This document shows positions 10,438 to 19,624 of a DNA stretch of 64,000 nt, one piece after another (the first letter of the stretch is position 1; each line of letters begins with the position of its first letter). Below the pieces are notes generated by a model that saw only the letters and a program-made list of their open reading frames with translations, searched no databases and had not been told where the DNA came from. A program made the translations under genes and the position numbers. Source of the stretch: Gallaecimonas xiamenensis 3-C-1 (GTDB lineage: Bacteria > Pseudomonadota > Gammaproteobacteria > Enterobacterales > Gallaecimonadaceae); NCBI RefSeq assembly GCF_000299915.1, contig NZ_AMRI01000002.1:62001-126000 (forward strand), read 5' to 3'.

Positions 10438-10466
10438 AAAAAACCCGACCTCGGTCGGGTTTTTTT
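10438..10466 (+). terminator. Intrinsic terminator after rpmG
   Basis: ACCCGACC-TC-GGTCGGGT (10443-10460) forms a perfect 8-bp stem, preceded by A's and followed by seven T in all. Confidence 0.9.
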
Positions 10467-10554
10467 ATGGCTGGCGCACGAGAAGCGGGCTGGGGGAGGG
10501 CGGTGTTAATTGCAGCGCCAGGGGTTATGCTAGGCCCATCTCAAGGAGGTCTTG

Positions 10555-11238
10555 ATGTCTCTTATCCTGTTTGAATTGGCCGGTGCCAGCCCAGAGCGCC
10601 GTTTCAGCCCCTTTTGCTGGCGCAGTCACCTCGCCCTTTGGCACAAGGGCCTGGACTTTGACGCCCGCCCCTGGCGCTACAACGACAAGGCGCTGATCGC
10701 CGCCTCCGGCCAGGGCAAGGTGCCGGTGCTGTGTGACGGCGACAAGGTGCTCCACGAATCCTGGGATATCGCCTGCTACCTGGAAGAGCAATATCCCAAT
10801 GGCCCCAGCCTCTTTCCCGAAGGCCAAGCTGCCGCCAAAGCCTTTATGGATAGCTGCAACTGTGACCTTAACCCCTGCCTGCGCTGGTTCTTGTTGCCGG
10901 TGATCCACGGTTTGCTGACCCCAGGAGACCAGGTCTATTTCCGGGCCAGTCGTGAAGCGCAGATCGGCATGGCTCTGGAGCACTGCCCGCAACAGGCCGA
11001 CCGCAGTGCCCTCAATAAGGTGCTGGATGGCTTTGCCAACCGCCTTGGCGACCAGGCTTTTTTTGCCGGTGCTGAGCCCGGCTACAGCGATTTTAGCCTG
11101 ATGGGCTCGGTGCTCTGGGGCGCCGCCGCCTGGCCAGAAGACTTCCTGGCTGCCCAGCCGCTGCTTAGGGCCTGGCGGGCACGCCTGGCGGCCTTGTTCC
11201 CCGGCCTTGCCCATTTTCGTTTCTATTACCCCTTGTAA
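10555..11238 (+). CDS. Glutathione S-transferase-like protein
   Basis: This 227-residue protein has an N-terminal thioredoxin-like GST domain: the SPFCWRSHLALWHKGLDF region (about 18-35), GKVPVLCDGDKVLHES with the cis-Pro and the glutathione-binding Glu-Ser (about 54-69), and a helical C-terminal domain (about 90-227). It could be a Cys-type GST because of SPFC, but the substrate is unknown. A strong GGAGG site fixes the ATG at 10555. It is placed between rpmG and mutM, and only 9 nt separate it from mutM, so it is probably co-transcribed with it. Confidence 0.82.
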   Translation: MSLILFELAGASPERRFSPFCWRSHLALWHKGLDFDARPWRYNDKALIAASGQGKVPVLCDGDKVLHESWDIACYLEEQYPNGPSLFPEGQAAAKAFMDSCNCDLNPCLRWFLLPVIHGLLTPGDQVYFRASREAQIGMALEHCPQQADRSALNKVLDGFANRLGDQAFFAGAEPGYSDFSLMGSVLWGAAAWPEDFLAAQPLLRAWRARLAALFPGLAHFRFYYPL

Positions 11239-11247
11239 GGAGCCTGC

Positions 11248-12057
11248 ATGCCGGAGTTGCCGGAGGTTGAAACCACCCGCCGGGGCGTGTCCCCTTACCT
11301 GCTGGGCCAGCGCATAGCGCGCATCGAGGTGCGCCAACGCGGCCTGCGCTGGCCGGTGCCTGAGGCCCTGGCGTTGCTGGAGGGCCAGGTCATAGACAAG
11401 GTCAGCCGCCGGGCCAAGTACTTGCTGATTGAAACGGCCATGGGCTCGGCCCTGGTGCATTTGGGCATGAGCGGCGCCCTGCGTATCCTCAGCGAGCCCC
11501 AGCCGGCGAGCAAGCACGACCATGTGGACCTGGTGTTGGCCGGCGGCCAGATAATGCGTTACACCGACCCGCGCCGTTTCGGTGCCTGGCTCTATGTGCC
11601 CCCCGGTGAGCAGCACCAGTTGCTGGGTAAACTGGGGCCCGAGCCCCTAACGGCCGACTTTGACGGTGCCAGGCTCTTTACCCTGAGCCGTAACCGGCAG
11701 ATCCCGGTCAAGACCTTCATCATGGACAACGCCGTGGTGGTGGGGGTGGGCAACATCTACGCCAACGAAGCCCTCTTTATGGCCGGCATAGACCCCCGTC
11801 GCCCGGCCGGCAATATCAGTAGCGAGCGCTACCAAAAATTGGCCTTGGCCATCAAAGAGGTGCTGGCCAAGGCCATAGAGCAGGGCGGCACCACCCTCAA
11901 AGACTTTACCGCTGCCGACGGCAAGCCGGGCTATTTTGCCCAGGAACTGCAAGTTTATGGCCGCAAGGGCCAAAGCTGTCAGCAATGTGGCAGCGAGCTC
12001 AAAGAGGTAAGAATAGGGGGACGCAGCACGGTATACTGCGGCCTTTGTCAGCGCTGA
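11248..12057 (+). CDS. mutM: Formamidopyrimidine-DNA glycosylase
   Basis: This 269-residue base-excision repair enzyme removes 8-oxoguanine and cuts abasic sites. Seen in the sequence are the catalytic N-terminal Pro after Met ([13 protein letters not shown]), KYLLIE with the conserved Lys (about 53-58), [15 protein letters not shown] (about 166-180, helix-two-turn-helix), and the C-terminal zinc finger with four Cys (CQQCG...YCGLCQR, about 247-269). Length is normal. It shares the rpmB-rpmG-mutM-coaD neighbourhood of E. coli, although here a GST and several sugar genes separate it from its usual neighbours. Confidence 0.97.
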   Translation: MPELPEVETTRRGVSPYLLGQRIARIEVRQRGLRWPVPEALALLEGQVIDKVSRRAKYLLIETAMGSALVHLGMSGALRILSEPQPASKHDHVDLVLAGGQIMRYTDPRRFGAWLYVPPGEQHQLLGKLGPEPLTADFDGARLFTLSRNRQIPVKTFIMDNAVVVGVGNIYANEALFMAGIDPRRPAGNISSERYQKLALAIKEVLAKAIEQGGTTLKDFTAADGKPGYFAQELQVYGRKGQSCQQCGSELKEVRIGGRSTVYCGLCQR

Positions 12058-12075
12058 TTGAGGAGTAGTAGTGCT

Positions 12076-13221
12076 ATGGCGAGGTATTTGATAGCGGGAG
12101 CCGGTTTGGCCGGGGCGGTATTGGCCAGGGAGCTGGCCGAAAGCGGTGCCCAAGTGGTGGTGCGTGATGAGCGCGATCATGTGGCCGGCAATTGCCATAC
12201 CGAGCGCGACCTTGAAACCGGCGTCATGGTGCACCGCTACGGACCTCATATCTTCAATACCAACAGCGAAGAAGCCTGGGACTACGTCAACCGTTTCACC
12301 CCTTTTCGGCCCTTTATCAACCGGGTGAAGGCCGTGACTCATAAAGGGGTGTTCAGCCTGCCGGTCAACCTGCACACCATCAACCAGTTCTTCAACGAGG
12401 CGTTCAGCCCGGCTGAGGCCAAAGCTTTTGTGGAAGGGTTGGGGGACGATATCCCTGAACCGGCCAACTTTGAAGAGCAGGGGCGCAAGTTGTTGGGCTC
12501 GGCACTGTATGAGAGTTTCTTCGACGGTTACACCCGCAAGCAATGGGGCTGCGAACCCAGCGAATTGCCGGCCTCGGTGCTAAAGCGGCTGCCGGTGCGC
12601 TTCAACTATGACGACAATTACTACAACGCCAAGTATCAGGGCATGCCGGAGCAGGGCTACACGGCTATGGTGCAAGCCATACTGGAACACCCCAATATCC
12701 AGGTGGAACTGGGGTGCAGCGTGGCGCCGCAAGACGCCGAGGGTTTTGACCACCTGTTCTGGAGCGGGCCGCTGGACCAGTATTTTGATTGCCAGCTTGG
12801 CAAACTGGGCTACCGCACCGTCTATTGGACCGAGGAGCGCAGCCAGGGGGACGCCCTGGGTAATGCCGTGCTCAACTACCCGGACATGAGCGTGCCCTTT
12901 ACCCGCAAGCATGAACACAAGCACTTCACCCCTTGGGAGCAGCACGAGCAGACCATCGTCTTTACCGAGTTCAGCAAGGCCACCGAAGAGGGTGACATCC
13001 CTTATTACCCGGTCAACAGGCCCGCCGACAAGGCCCTGTTCCGCCGCTACGTTGAGCTGGCTAAAGGCTGTGACGGCGTGTCCTTTATCGGTCGCCTCGG
13101 CTCTTATCGCTACCTCAATATGGACTTGGTGATCCTCGAAACCCTGGCCTTCGCCCGGGCCTTTTTGAACGATCCCAGCCTGACCTTCCCTCCCGCCGTT
13201 GAAGAGATGCTTGCCCAATGA
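12076..13221 (+). CDS. glf: UDP-galactopyranose mutase
   Basis: This 381-residue flavoenzyme converts UDP-galactopyranose to UDP-galactofuranose. It shows the FAD-binding motif GAGLAGAVLARELAESG (residues 7-23), HRYGPHIFNTNSEEAWDYVN (about 55-74), FFDGYTRKQWG (about 149-159) and the C-terminal NRPADKALFRRY with SFIGRLGSYRYLNMD. The ATG at 12076 is preceded by AGGAG. Its 3' end overlaps the DUF707 gene by 4 bp, so both are coupled. UDP-Galf is a precursor of O-antigen or core sugars, which agrees with the surrounding LPS genes. Confidence 0.95.
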   Translation: MARYLIAGAGLAGAVLARELAESGAQVVVRDERDHVAGNCHTERDLETGVMVHRYGPHIFNTNSEEAWDYVNRFTPFRPFINRVKAVTHKGVFSLPVNLHTINQFFNEAFSPAEAKAFVEGLGDDIPEPANFEEQGRKLLGSALYESFFDGYTRKQWGCEPSELPASVLKRLPVRFNYDDNYYNAKYQGMPEQGYTAMVQAILEHPNIQVELGCSVAPQDAEGFDHLFWSGPLDQYFDCQLGKLGYRTVYWTEERSQGDALGNAVLNYPDMSVPFTRKHEHKHFTPWEQHEQTIVFTEFSKATEEGDIPYYPVNRPADKALFRRYVELAKGCDGVSFIGRLGSYRYLNMDLVILETLAFARAFLNDPSLTFPPAVEEMLAQ

Positions 13222-13952
13222 AAAACCTGGTGATCTGTTGTGTGGGTGACGGCTCTTTGCACCCCCAGTGGCTGGAAGGCCCCAAAGATTTCGACCTTTT
13301 CCTGATCTACTTTGGCAACGAGCCAGGGCAATATCAGGAGCAATGCCAATATTACGCCCAGGCCAAAGGCAGCAAGTGGCAACTGCTGAGCAGCCAGATC
13401 GCCGAGCACTGGCATTGGATAAAAGACTATGACGCCATCTGGTTGCCGGACGACGACATCAAGACCGATGCCGCCAACATCAACTTGATGTTTGACTACT
13501 TCCATCGCTACCGGCTGCCCCTGGCGCAGCCAGCCCTGACACCGGACAGCTATATCAGCCTGAAAATCACCCGTCAGCGGGACTGGGCGGCGCTGCGTTA
13601 TACCAACTTCGTGGAAGTGATGGTGCCCATCATGACCAGTGACGTGTTGGAAATGCTGCTGCCGACCTTTACCCTCAACAAGACAGGCTGGGGCGTAGAT
13701 TACTACTGGAACAAGCTTATCAGGGACAGCGGTCGTGGCCCCTTGGGGATCATCGATGCGGCGGCGGTGACCCACACCAGGCCGGTCAATACCAATGGCG
13801 GTTTCTACCAGGCCATGGGTATCAACCCCGGTGAGGAGAAGCGGGAAGTACTGCGCCGTTTCAAGCTCAGTAAGAAAAAGCGCCATTACGGCGCTGTTAT
13901 GGATTGGGCGGGCAGGGCCGTCAAGCTGCGCTGGCTGCCCTACCTCTTTTGA
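13218..13952 (+). CDS. DUF707 family protein, putative glycosyltransferase
   Basis: This 244-residue protein begins MKNLVICCVGDGSLHPQWLE and contains YDAIWLPDDDIKTDAANINL (about 72-91), a DxD-like acidic motif as in metal-dependent sugar transferases. Further on are FVEVMVPIMTSDVLEMLLPTF and WGVDYYWNKLI (about 155-165). These features match DUF707. Functions in this family are poorly established. Overlap with glf by ATGA suggests a role in using UDP-Galf, for example as a galactofuranosyltransferase; this is inference only. It ends exactly where the convergent outer-membrane gene ends. Confidence 0.75.
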   Translation: MKNLVICCVGDGSLHPQWLEGPKDFDLFLIYFGNEPGQYQEQCQYYAQAKGSKWQLLSSQIAEHWHWIKDYDAIWLPDDDIKTDAANINLMFDYFHRYRLPLAQPALTPDSYISLKITRQRDWAALRYTNFVEVMVPIMTSDVLEMLLPTFTLNKTGWGVDYYWNKLIRDSGRGPLGIIDAAAVTHTRPVNTNGGFYQAMGINPGEEKREVLRRFKLSKKKRHYGAVMDWAGRAVKLRWLPYLF

Positions 13953-14489
13953 TCAGAACCTTTTCTGGATAGACAGGGTCAGGCTGTAGACGTCGAAATA
14001 GATGTCCTGGCGCCCTGTCGGTTCACCGGGTTCTTTGTCGCGGGCCATTTTATCGGCGCCCCTGAAATCCAGGCCAATAGACCAGCTCTTGGACGGCAGT
14101 CGGTAACTGGCCCCGAAACCATAGTAATAGCCGTAGGCGGGGCGGGTGTCGTCCAGGCGGGCGCCCCCCAAAAAGCCATGTACTTCCAGGTTATTCCACA
14201 GCGGATAGCGATAATCCAAGGCGCGCAGGCCCAGCAGGGTACTGCCGTTGCTGCGATCGAGATCCAAGGCGACCCCCAGCAGGCCTTGGCCGGCAGTGCG
14301 GTAGGCTCCTGCCATCAGGTGGGGGGTGATCTCTGTGCTCTCGTTATAGGGTTCCAAACCCGGTGAGCCCGGATCGATCCGCTCACGGCTGATGCTGGCA
14401 CCGGCTTCGGTGAGAAAAGTCGTGGCACTTGCCTGGCTGGCAGCCAGGCAAAACAGGGCCATGGCCACTGGGGTTTTGCAATTCATCAT
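13953..14489 (-). CDS. Putative small outer-membrane beta-barrel protein
   Basis: This 178-residue protein has a signal peptide (about 1-22, ending SQASA-T), alternating hydrophobic strands such as GLLGVALDLDRSNGSTLLGL and YGYYYGFGASYRLPSKSWSI, and a terminal Phe (LSIQKRF), the usual end of an outer-membrane barrel. About eight strands would fit. I do not recognise the family. It starts 6 nt after wzi, with AAGGA as ribosome site, so it belongs to the GT7-coaD-wzi operon and may help export or anchor surface polysaccharide. Confidence 0.65.
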   Translation of the reverse strand: MMNCKTPVAMALFCLAASQASATTFLTEAGASISRERIDPGSPGLEPYNESTEITPHLMAGAYRTAGQGLLGVALDLDRSNGSTLLGLRALDYRYPLWNNLEVHGFLGGARLDDTRPAYGYYYGFGASYRLPSKSWSIGLDFRGADKMARDKEPGEPTGRQDIYFDVYSLTLSIQKRF

Positions 14490-14495
14490 TATTCC

Positions 14496-15916
14496 TTACC
14501 AGCGAAGGGAGCCGCTTAACATGGCGGACTCTTCGTTAAACACGTCCCGTTGCAGGGTCAACTCCATACCCACCATGTAGCTGCGCCAAACGGTGGAGTA
14601 GGCCGCCGTTAATTGGTGGTAGCGGCTGTATTCGACGCTGGAATAGCCCTGGTTTTGCAAGGTGCGGTACTTGAAGCGCCAAAAATCGCTGGCCGAAGGC
14701 GTCCAACCCAATATCAGGGTGTGAACCTGGGCACCGACACCGTCGTTAAAGCGGCGCTGGGTGCTGGCCCAGTGACCCAAAGGCACCTTCTCGTTGGTCA
14801 GGCCGTCCTGGTAGATATGATGCACATACCAGGCGTTCTGCCATTCGGAGAATTCATAGGTCAGGTCCCAATCCTGGGCCAAACGGGGGATATGCAGGCC
14901 GCCGGACAGGGCAACGTTACCCAGGCGCCAGTTCTCGCTCTTGGAAGTGTCTTCCCCGGCATACTCGAAGTAGAGATTAAAGGGGGTATCGCCGTCGAAG
15001 TGGAACTGGGTGGTGAAAGAGGCGGCCTGGTTGCCGAACTCCCCATCCTGGTCGACCCCTTGGCCTACGTTATCGTTGCTGGTCGGATCGAAAAATGCCT
15101 TGAACATGTCGCTCAGGGAGTCGCCGCCTCGGGCGCCGCCACCAAATTGCATGATGCGGTTAAAGCCCAGGGACCAGCCTTCCAGGGGCTCCATGGACAG
15201 GTGGAAACCGGCCAGTTTGGGTTTGCCGGCGGTATAGCCACCTTGGTAGGCGATACGGTCACTGTAGGACAGCTCGCCCAGGAAGAATTCGTAGCGCAGG
15301 TTGAAGTCGCTGATCGGCCTGGTGTTGGACAGGGTGATACCCGGCAGGTTCTCGGCCTGGGTGCCCAGCAGCATAGCGCTGTCGTGCATGGGCGAGTACC
15401 AGTGGGAGCGATAGCCGATATCCAACTGGGCCCAGTCAAAACCCAAGGACAGCATGGCGTCCACCGGCTGGGCATCGTCCTCGCTGACTTGGCCCCCAAG
15501 GGTCACAATGCCGTAATCAGAGAACTGCCAGTAACCGCTCAAGTCCACCCTGGCGGTGCTGTCGGTACCCTGGCCCCGTTGGTTGGCTTCCAGGCTGTCT
15601 TCGCCGGTATGGGCACGCAACGTCAGGCTGGCCTGGGTCAGGCTCAGGGGTTGTTGGTAGCGCTTGAGAAAGCGCTTCACCTGGTTGCAAATGGCCTCAT
15701 CCACCTTGCAGATAGCCGGCAGGGCATCGAGCACTTCGGCTGCACTGTAGGGTTTGCGCAGCGGGGCACGCCCGGCCAGGGCCATGGCCCTTTCCACCTG
15801 GTGTTCCAGTTCGGGATATTGGTTCAGGGGCAGATAGGGGCTGGCGCCACCGGCCTGAACGCCGGTACTGAACAACAGCCCCGACGCGATCAGGGAATAG
15901 GGGAAAAGCGTTCTCA

Positions 15917-15917
<1 letters not shown>
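14496..15917 (-). CDS. wzi: Capsule assembly Wzi family outer-membrane protein
   Basis: This 473-residue protein has a signal peptide (1-22, QAG end) and an N-terminal helical part (EHQVERAMALAGRAPLRKPY). A long beta-barrel of about 18 strands follows, ending SGSLRW. Wzi is an outer-membrane lectin that holds group 1 capsule on the cell surface in E. coli. The ATG shares one base with the coaD stop codon. No wza, wzb or wzc is in the window, so here it may bind another surface polymer such as LPS-linked polysaccharide. Length agrees with E. coli Wzi (about 480). Confidence 0.88.
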
Positions 15918-16420
<503 letters not shown>

Positions 16421-17329
16421 CTATCGTCCTTGGCTGCCGATATCGACGAGGATTTTCTCGAATCGGCCCTCGGTTTCCCTGGCGAGAATACTATAGGTCA
16501 GGGAGTTTAGACCATCTTTGGCCGGGTCCAACTGTAGCCGTAACAGACTGTTACGCCTGTGCCTGTTGGCCTCGAGCTGGGGTGACGTCCGCTTCTTGGT
16601 GGCTTTGCTGAAATGTTGGGCCTGGGGATTGGCCAGGTCATGGTAGGTCCCTTCCTGGTCGGCATGGCAGCAAAAACCCTGCATCAGCAGCCGGAAGAAG
16701 AAATCGTCGTCTTCCTTGCCCCAACCCCAGTAGTGGTTGGAAAGGCCGTTGGCGGCAAAGGCGTGCTCCTTGCGCAGGGTCACGGCCCCGGAAAAGTAAT
16801 GGTCCAGGTACTCGGTCTCCTGGCGATGGGTGCTGAGCAGTTTGGTGACCAGCCTTAAGGGTTGGCTGGGGCAGCGGTAGTCGGCATTGACCGGGATATT
16901 GTCCACATCATGGATACAGTAATAGTCGCTGTCGGCGGCACTGTGCAGCATACCGGCATTGAGCAGCCTGGCCTTGTTGAAAGTCCCTGTTCCCTGCTGC
17001 TCTATCACCAGCAGTTTGTAGTCAATTCCCTGGGCTTGAAGGTGACTCTCCAAGGCTGGCCGCAGTTGGGCCAAGTGGGCTTCCCGGCCTCTAAATGGGA
17101 CCAGCACGGTCAACCGCTTGCCCTCTTCCAAGGTCAAAGGGGCAATGTGGCGCCTGGCCAGCAGCTGCCTGGCTACAGGGGTGGGCAGCTTGAGGTTGTG
17201 GATGGGAACAGGTTTGAAGCGTGCTTGCGCTGTGCCTGCCAAAGGATCTTGGCCCACGCGGTGACGGGGCGCGAAACGTAGATAAAGCTTTTGCAAAAAA
17301 CCCGGCAAAGGTAGAACGGCCGACGTCAT
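16421..17329 (-). CDS. GT7-family beta-1,4-galactosyltransferase-like enzyme
   Basis: This 302-residue protein looks remarkably like animal B4GALT enzymes. In order: VLVPFRGREAHLAQLRP (75-91), FNKARLLNAG (117-126), the metal-binding DVD (141-143), YRCPSQPLRL (151-160), YFSGAVTLRK (178-187, with the Tyr that selects Gal over GalNAc in the bovine enzyme), the catalytic WGWGKEDDD (201-209), and DGLNSLTY plus VDIG (272-279 and 295-298). The Met three residues before the metal His of the animal enzyme is Gly here, next to H230. There is no membrane anchor or signal peptide, so it is cytoplasmic, probably adding galactose to LPS core or a surface glycan. It leads the operon with coaD, wzi and a barrel protein. 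Confidence 0.85.
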   Translation of the reverse strand: MTSAVLPLPGFLQKLYLRFAPRHRVGQDPLAGTAQARFKPVPIHNLKLPTPVARQLLARRHIAPLTLEEGKRLTVLVPFRGREAHLAQLRPALESHLQAQGIDYKLLVIEQQGTGTFNKARLLNAGMLHSAADSDYYCIHDVDNIPVNADYRCPSQPLRLVTKLLSTHRQETEYLDHYFSGAVTLRKEHAFAANGLSNHYWGWGKEDDDFFFRLLMQGFCCHADQEGTYHDLANPQAQHFSKATKKRTSPQLEANRHRRNSLLRLQLDPAKDGLNSLTYSILARETEGRFEKILVDIGSQGR

Positions 17330-17365
17330 GATGTGCTCATTCTCTCAATAAAACGACAGGATCCC

Positions 17366-17384
17366 AGGTGGCATCCCGCCACCT
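17366..17384. repeat. Hairpin between the GT4 and GT7 genes
   Basis: AGGTGGC-ATCCC-GCCACCT forms a perfect 7-bp stem in the 86-bp gap between the two glycosyltransferase genes. It lacks a T tract on either strand, so it is not a clear intrinsic terminator; it may be an RNA-processing or mRNA-stability element. Confidence 0.4.
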
Positions 17385-17415
17385 GTACATAGGATACGGA
17401 AGTAAGCTTAACGCT

Positions 17416-18441
17416 TTACGACAACAGGGCGCCGTAAAGCGTCAGATAATCTTGGCAGACCCTGAGTGGGCTGAACCGGGAGAGGCTCTCTTGGGCTTGG
17501 AGCCTCAGTTTGTCCTGCAAGGGGGGTGCCATCAGCAGGGTGTCGATGGCCTTGGCCAGGGCCTCGGCGTTGCCGGGGGGCACCAGCAGGCCGTTTTGAC
17601 CGTCCTCGATAATGTCGGGTATGCCGCCGGCATCGCTGCCAATCACTGGCACCCCATGTTGCATGGCTTCCAAAATGGTAGAGCCCAGCCCTTCGCTTAA
17701 GGACGGGAACAGCATCAGATCCAAGGCGGCCAGCCAATTGCCGATATCGTCCCGGTGGCCGAGGAACTGCACGTTGGCAAGCCCCTGGGCCTGGGCCTCG
17801 AAATCGCGCCTGTCCGGGCCTTCCCCCAGCAGCAGGAACTGGCGCTCAGGGTGGCTATCAGCCATGGCGCGGGCGGCGGCTATGGTTACCTGATAACCCT
17901 TGTGGTGCAGCAGCTTACCCACCTGGCCAACCAGAGTCTTGCCCGGGTAGCGGGCCTTGATGTCCGCCACGACGACGGGGTCGGCGGCAAAGCCGGAAAA
18001 GCTCGAGGGAATGATGGCGGTATCAGCCTGAGGCACGGCGCCCTTAACGGCGCTGGCGATGGCCCGGCTCAGGCACACCACTTTCTTAGCCTTTTGGTAG
18101 GCGCTGCGGGTCAGGGCGGAGTCGGAAAGGGGATTGTCCACCCGCCTGGTGATCACATAGGGAGTCTGGCGCAGCAGCCCTTCCAGGTAGGCCCAATACA
18201 CTGCCTTGCCGTCGTGGCAATGGAGCAGATCCCAGTCGCCGCCCTTGAGGTGGCCTTTAAGGAAATGGCGTACCGCCTTGACCGGTATCCCAAGGGCCCT
18301 GACTTCCCTGGCCAGCGGATAATCGGGCTGGGTCACCAGTGTTTGGCTAACACCTTGCGCTTGCAGGCTTTTAATCAGGTTCAGGGTCTGGCGCTCGCCA
18401 CCGGAAAAGCCCTTGGCCAAATTGATATGACAAATATGCAT
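17416..18441 (-). CDS. Glycosyltransferase family 4 protein
   Basis: This 341-residue GT-B enzyme shows the N-terminal acceptor domain starting MHICHINLAKGFSGGERQTL and VITRRVDNPL (about 114-123). The C-terminal donor domain has VGQVGKLLHHKGYQ, LLLGEGPDR, FPSLSEGLGSTILEAMQHG with the E-x7-E motif (about 267-285), and GGIPDIIEDGQNGLLVP. It most likely adds a sugar to the LPS core; donor and acceptor are unknown. It is divergent from the other GT4 gene with an 88-bp shared promoter region. Same strand as the GT7 operon, 86 bp upstream of it. Confidence 0.9.
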   Translation of the reverse strand: MHICHINLAKGFSGGERQTLNLIKSLQAQGVSQTLVTQPDYPLAREVRALGIPVKAVRHFLKGHLKGGDWDLLHCHDGKAVYWAYLEGLLRQTPYVITRRVDNPLSDSALTRSAYQKAKKVVCLSRAIASAVKGAVPQADTAIIPSSFSGFAADPVVVADIKARYPGKTLVGQVGKLLHHKGYQVTIAAARAMADSHPERQFLLLGEGPDRRDFEAQAQGLANVQFLGHRDDIGNWLAALDLMLFPSLSEGLGSTILEAMQHGVPVIGSDAGGIPDIIEDGQNGLLVPPGNAEALAKAIDTLLMAPPLQDKLRLQAQESLSRFSPLRVCQDYLTLYGALLS

Positions 18442-18529
18442 CTAAAGTCGGTCTCCCGTGCTGGGCAGATTGTACGGGAATTAGCGCCGCTGTGTTATGG
18501 TGGCGCCGATTTTGACGAGGGATAACACC

Positions 18530-19624
18530 ATGAAACTGCTGGTCATCAGTTCCTATAAAGACACCTGGAATTCGGTGCGCCCCGAGGCGGAGATGCTGAT
18601 CGGTCTTAAGGACCATGGTATCGAACTGGAAGTGATGACCCAGGGTGACGCCGACTATGTGCGCCGCTTTGAAGAGATGGGGGTCAGGGTCCACCCTTAC
18701 CACCCCAAGAAGAAATTCAGCTTCGCCAGCATCAAATACATCCGCAAGGTGTTGAAGGAAGGCGGCTTTGACGCGGTGTACTGCTTTAACAACAAGGCCA
18801 TCTGCAACACCAACTTTGCCGCCCTCGGCCTGCCGGTCAAGCTGCTGACCTACAGGGGCCAGACCGGCAATATTGAAAAGTGGAACCCCACAGGTTACCT
18901 GACCCACCTCAACCCCAGGGTGGATCGCATCGTCTGTGTGGCCAAGGCCACCGAAGAAGACCTGCGCCAGCATGTCTGGGGCAACAAGAACAAGGTCTGC
19001 ACCGTGTATAAGGGCCACGACCTGGCCTGGTACCAGGACACCCCTGTCGATCTCGGCGAGTTCGGTATTCCCCAGGGCGCCTTCGTGATGGGGTCGGTGG
19101 CCAACCTGCGGCCCCGCAAGGGCCTGCCGGTGCTGATGGCAATGACCCACCAGCTGCCCAAAGACGCCGACATTCACCTGTTGCTGGTGGGTGGCGGCAT
19201 GGACAAACCCGAGGTGCAGGCCATGATCAACGCCAGCCCCCTAAAGGGCCGTATTCACCTGGCCGGTTTTCGCAAGGACGCCCCCGCTATCATCGCTGCC
19301 TGCGACCTGTCCATCCTGGCTTCCACCAAGCGCGAAGGCCTGCCCAAGACCGTGATTGAAGCCATGGTGTACGGGGTGGCGCCCATCGTCTCGGACACCG
19401 GCGGCAGCGCCGAGCTGATTGAAGATGGTGTCAGCGGCATCAAGATTGCCCCGGGCGACGCCAACGCCATGGCAGAAGGCGTCAAGCGCCTCTACCAGGA
19501 CAGGGCATTTTGCCGGGAAATGGGGGAGCAGGCGCGGCTGCGAATCGATCAGCACTTCAACGTGCGCCAGTCCTCGGCACAGCTGGCCAAGGTGATCAAA
19601 GAGACCGTCAGCGGCGACTTTTGA
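18530..19624 (+). CDS. Glycosyltransferase family 4 protein (LPS core type)
   Basis: This 364-residue protein begins MKLLVISSYKDTWNSVRPEA and has the GT4 donor domain with VANLRPRKGLPVLM (about 196-209), HLLLVGGGMD, ASTKREGLPKTVIEAMVYG with the E-x7-E motif (about 264-282), and GGSAELIEDGVSGI. The start is the ATG at 18530, after GAGGGATAACACC. Its 3' end overlaps the convergent WaaE-like gene by 17 bp. Probable role is in lipopolysaccharide core assembly on the inner face of the inner membrane; the sugar is unknown. Confidence 0.9.
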   Translation: MKLLVISSYKDTWNSVRPEAEMLIGLKDHGIELEVMTQGDADYVRRFEEMGVRVHPYHPKKKFSFASIKYIRKVLKEGGFDAVYCFNNKAICNTNFAALGLPVKLLTYRGQTGNIEKWNPTGYLTHLNPRVDRIVCVAKATEEDLRQHVWGNKNKVCTVYKGHDLAWYQDTPVDLGEFGIPQGAFVMGSVANLRPRKGLPVLMAMTHQLPKDADIHLLLVGGGMDKPEVQAMINASPLKGRIHLAGFRKDAPAIIAACDLSILASTKREGLPKTVIEAMVYGVAPIVSDTGGSAELIEDGVSGIKIAPGDANAMAEGVKRLYQDRAFCREMGEQARLRIDQHFNVRQSSAQLAKVIKETVSGDF

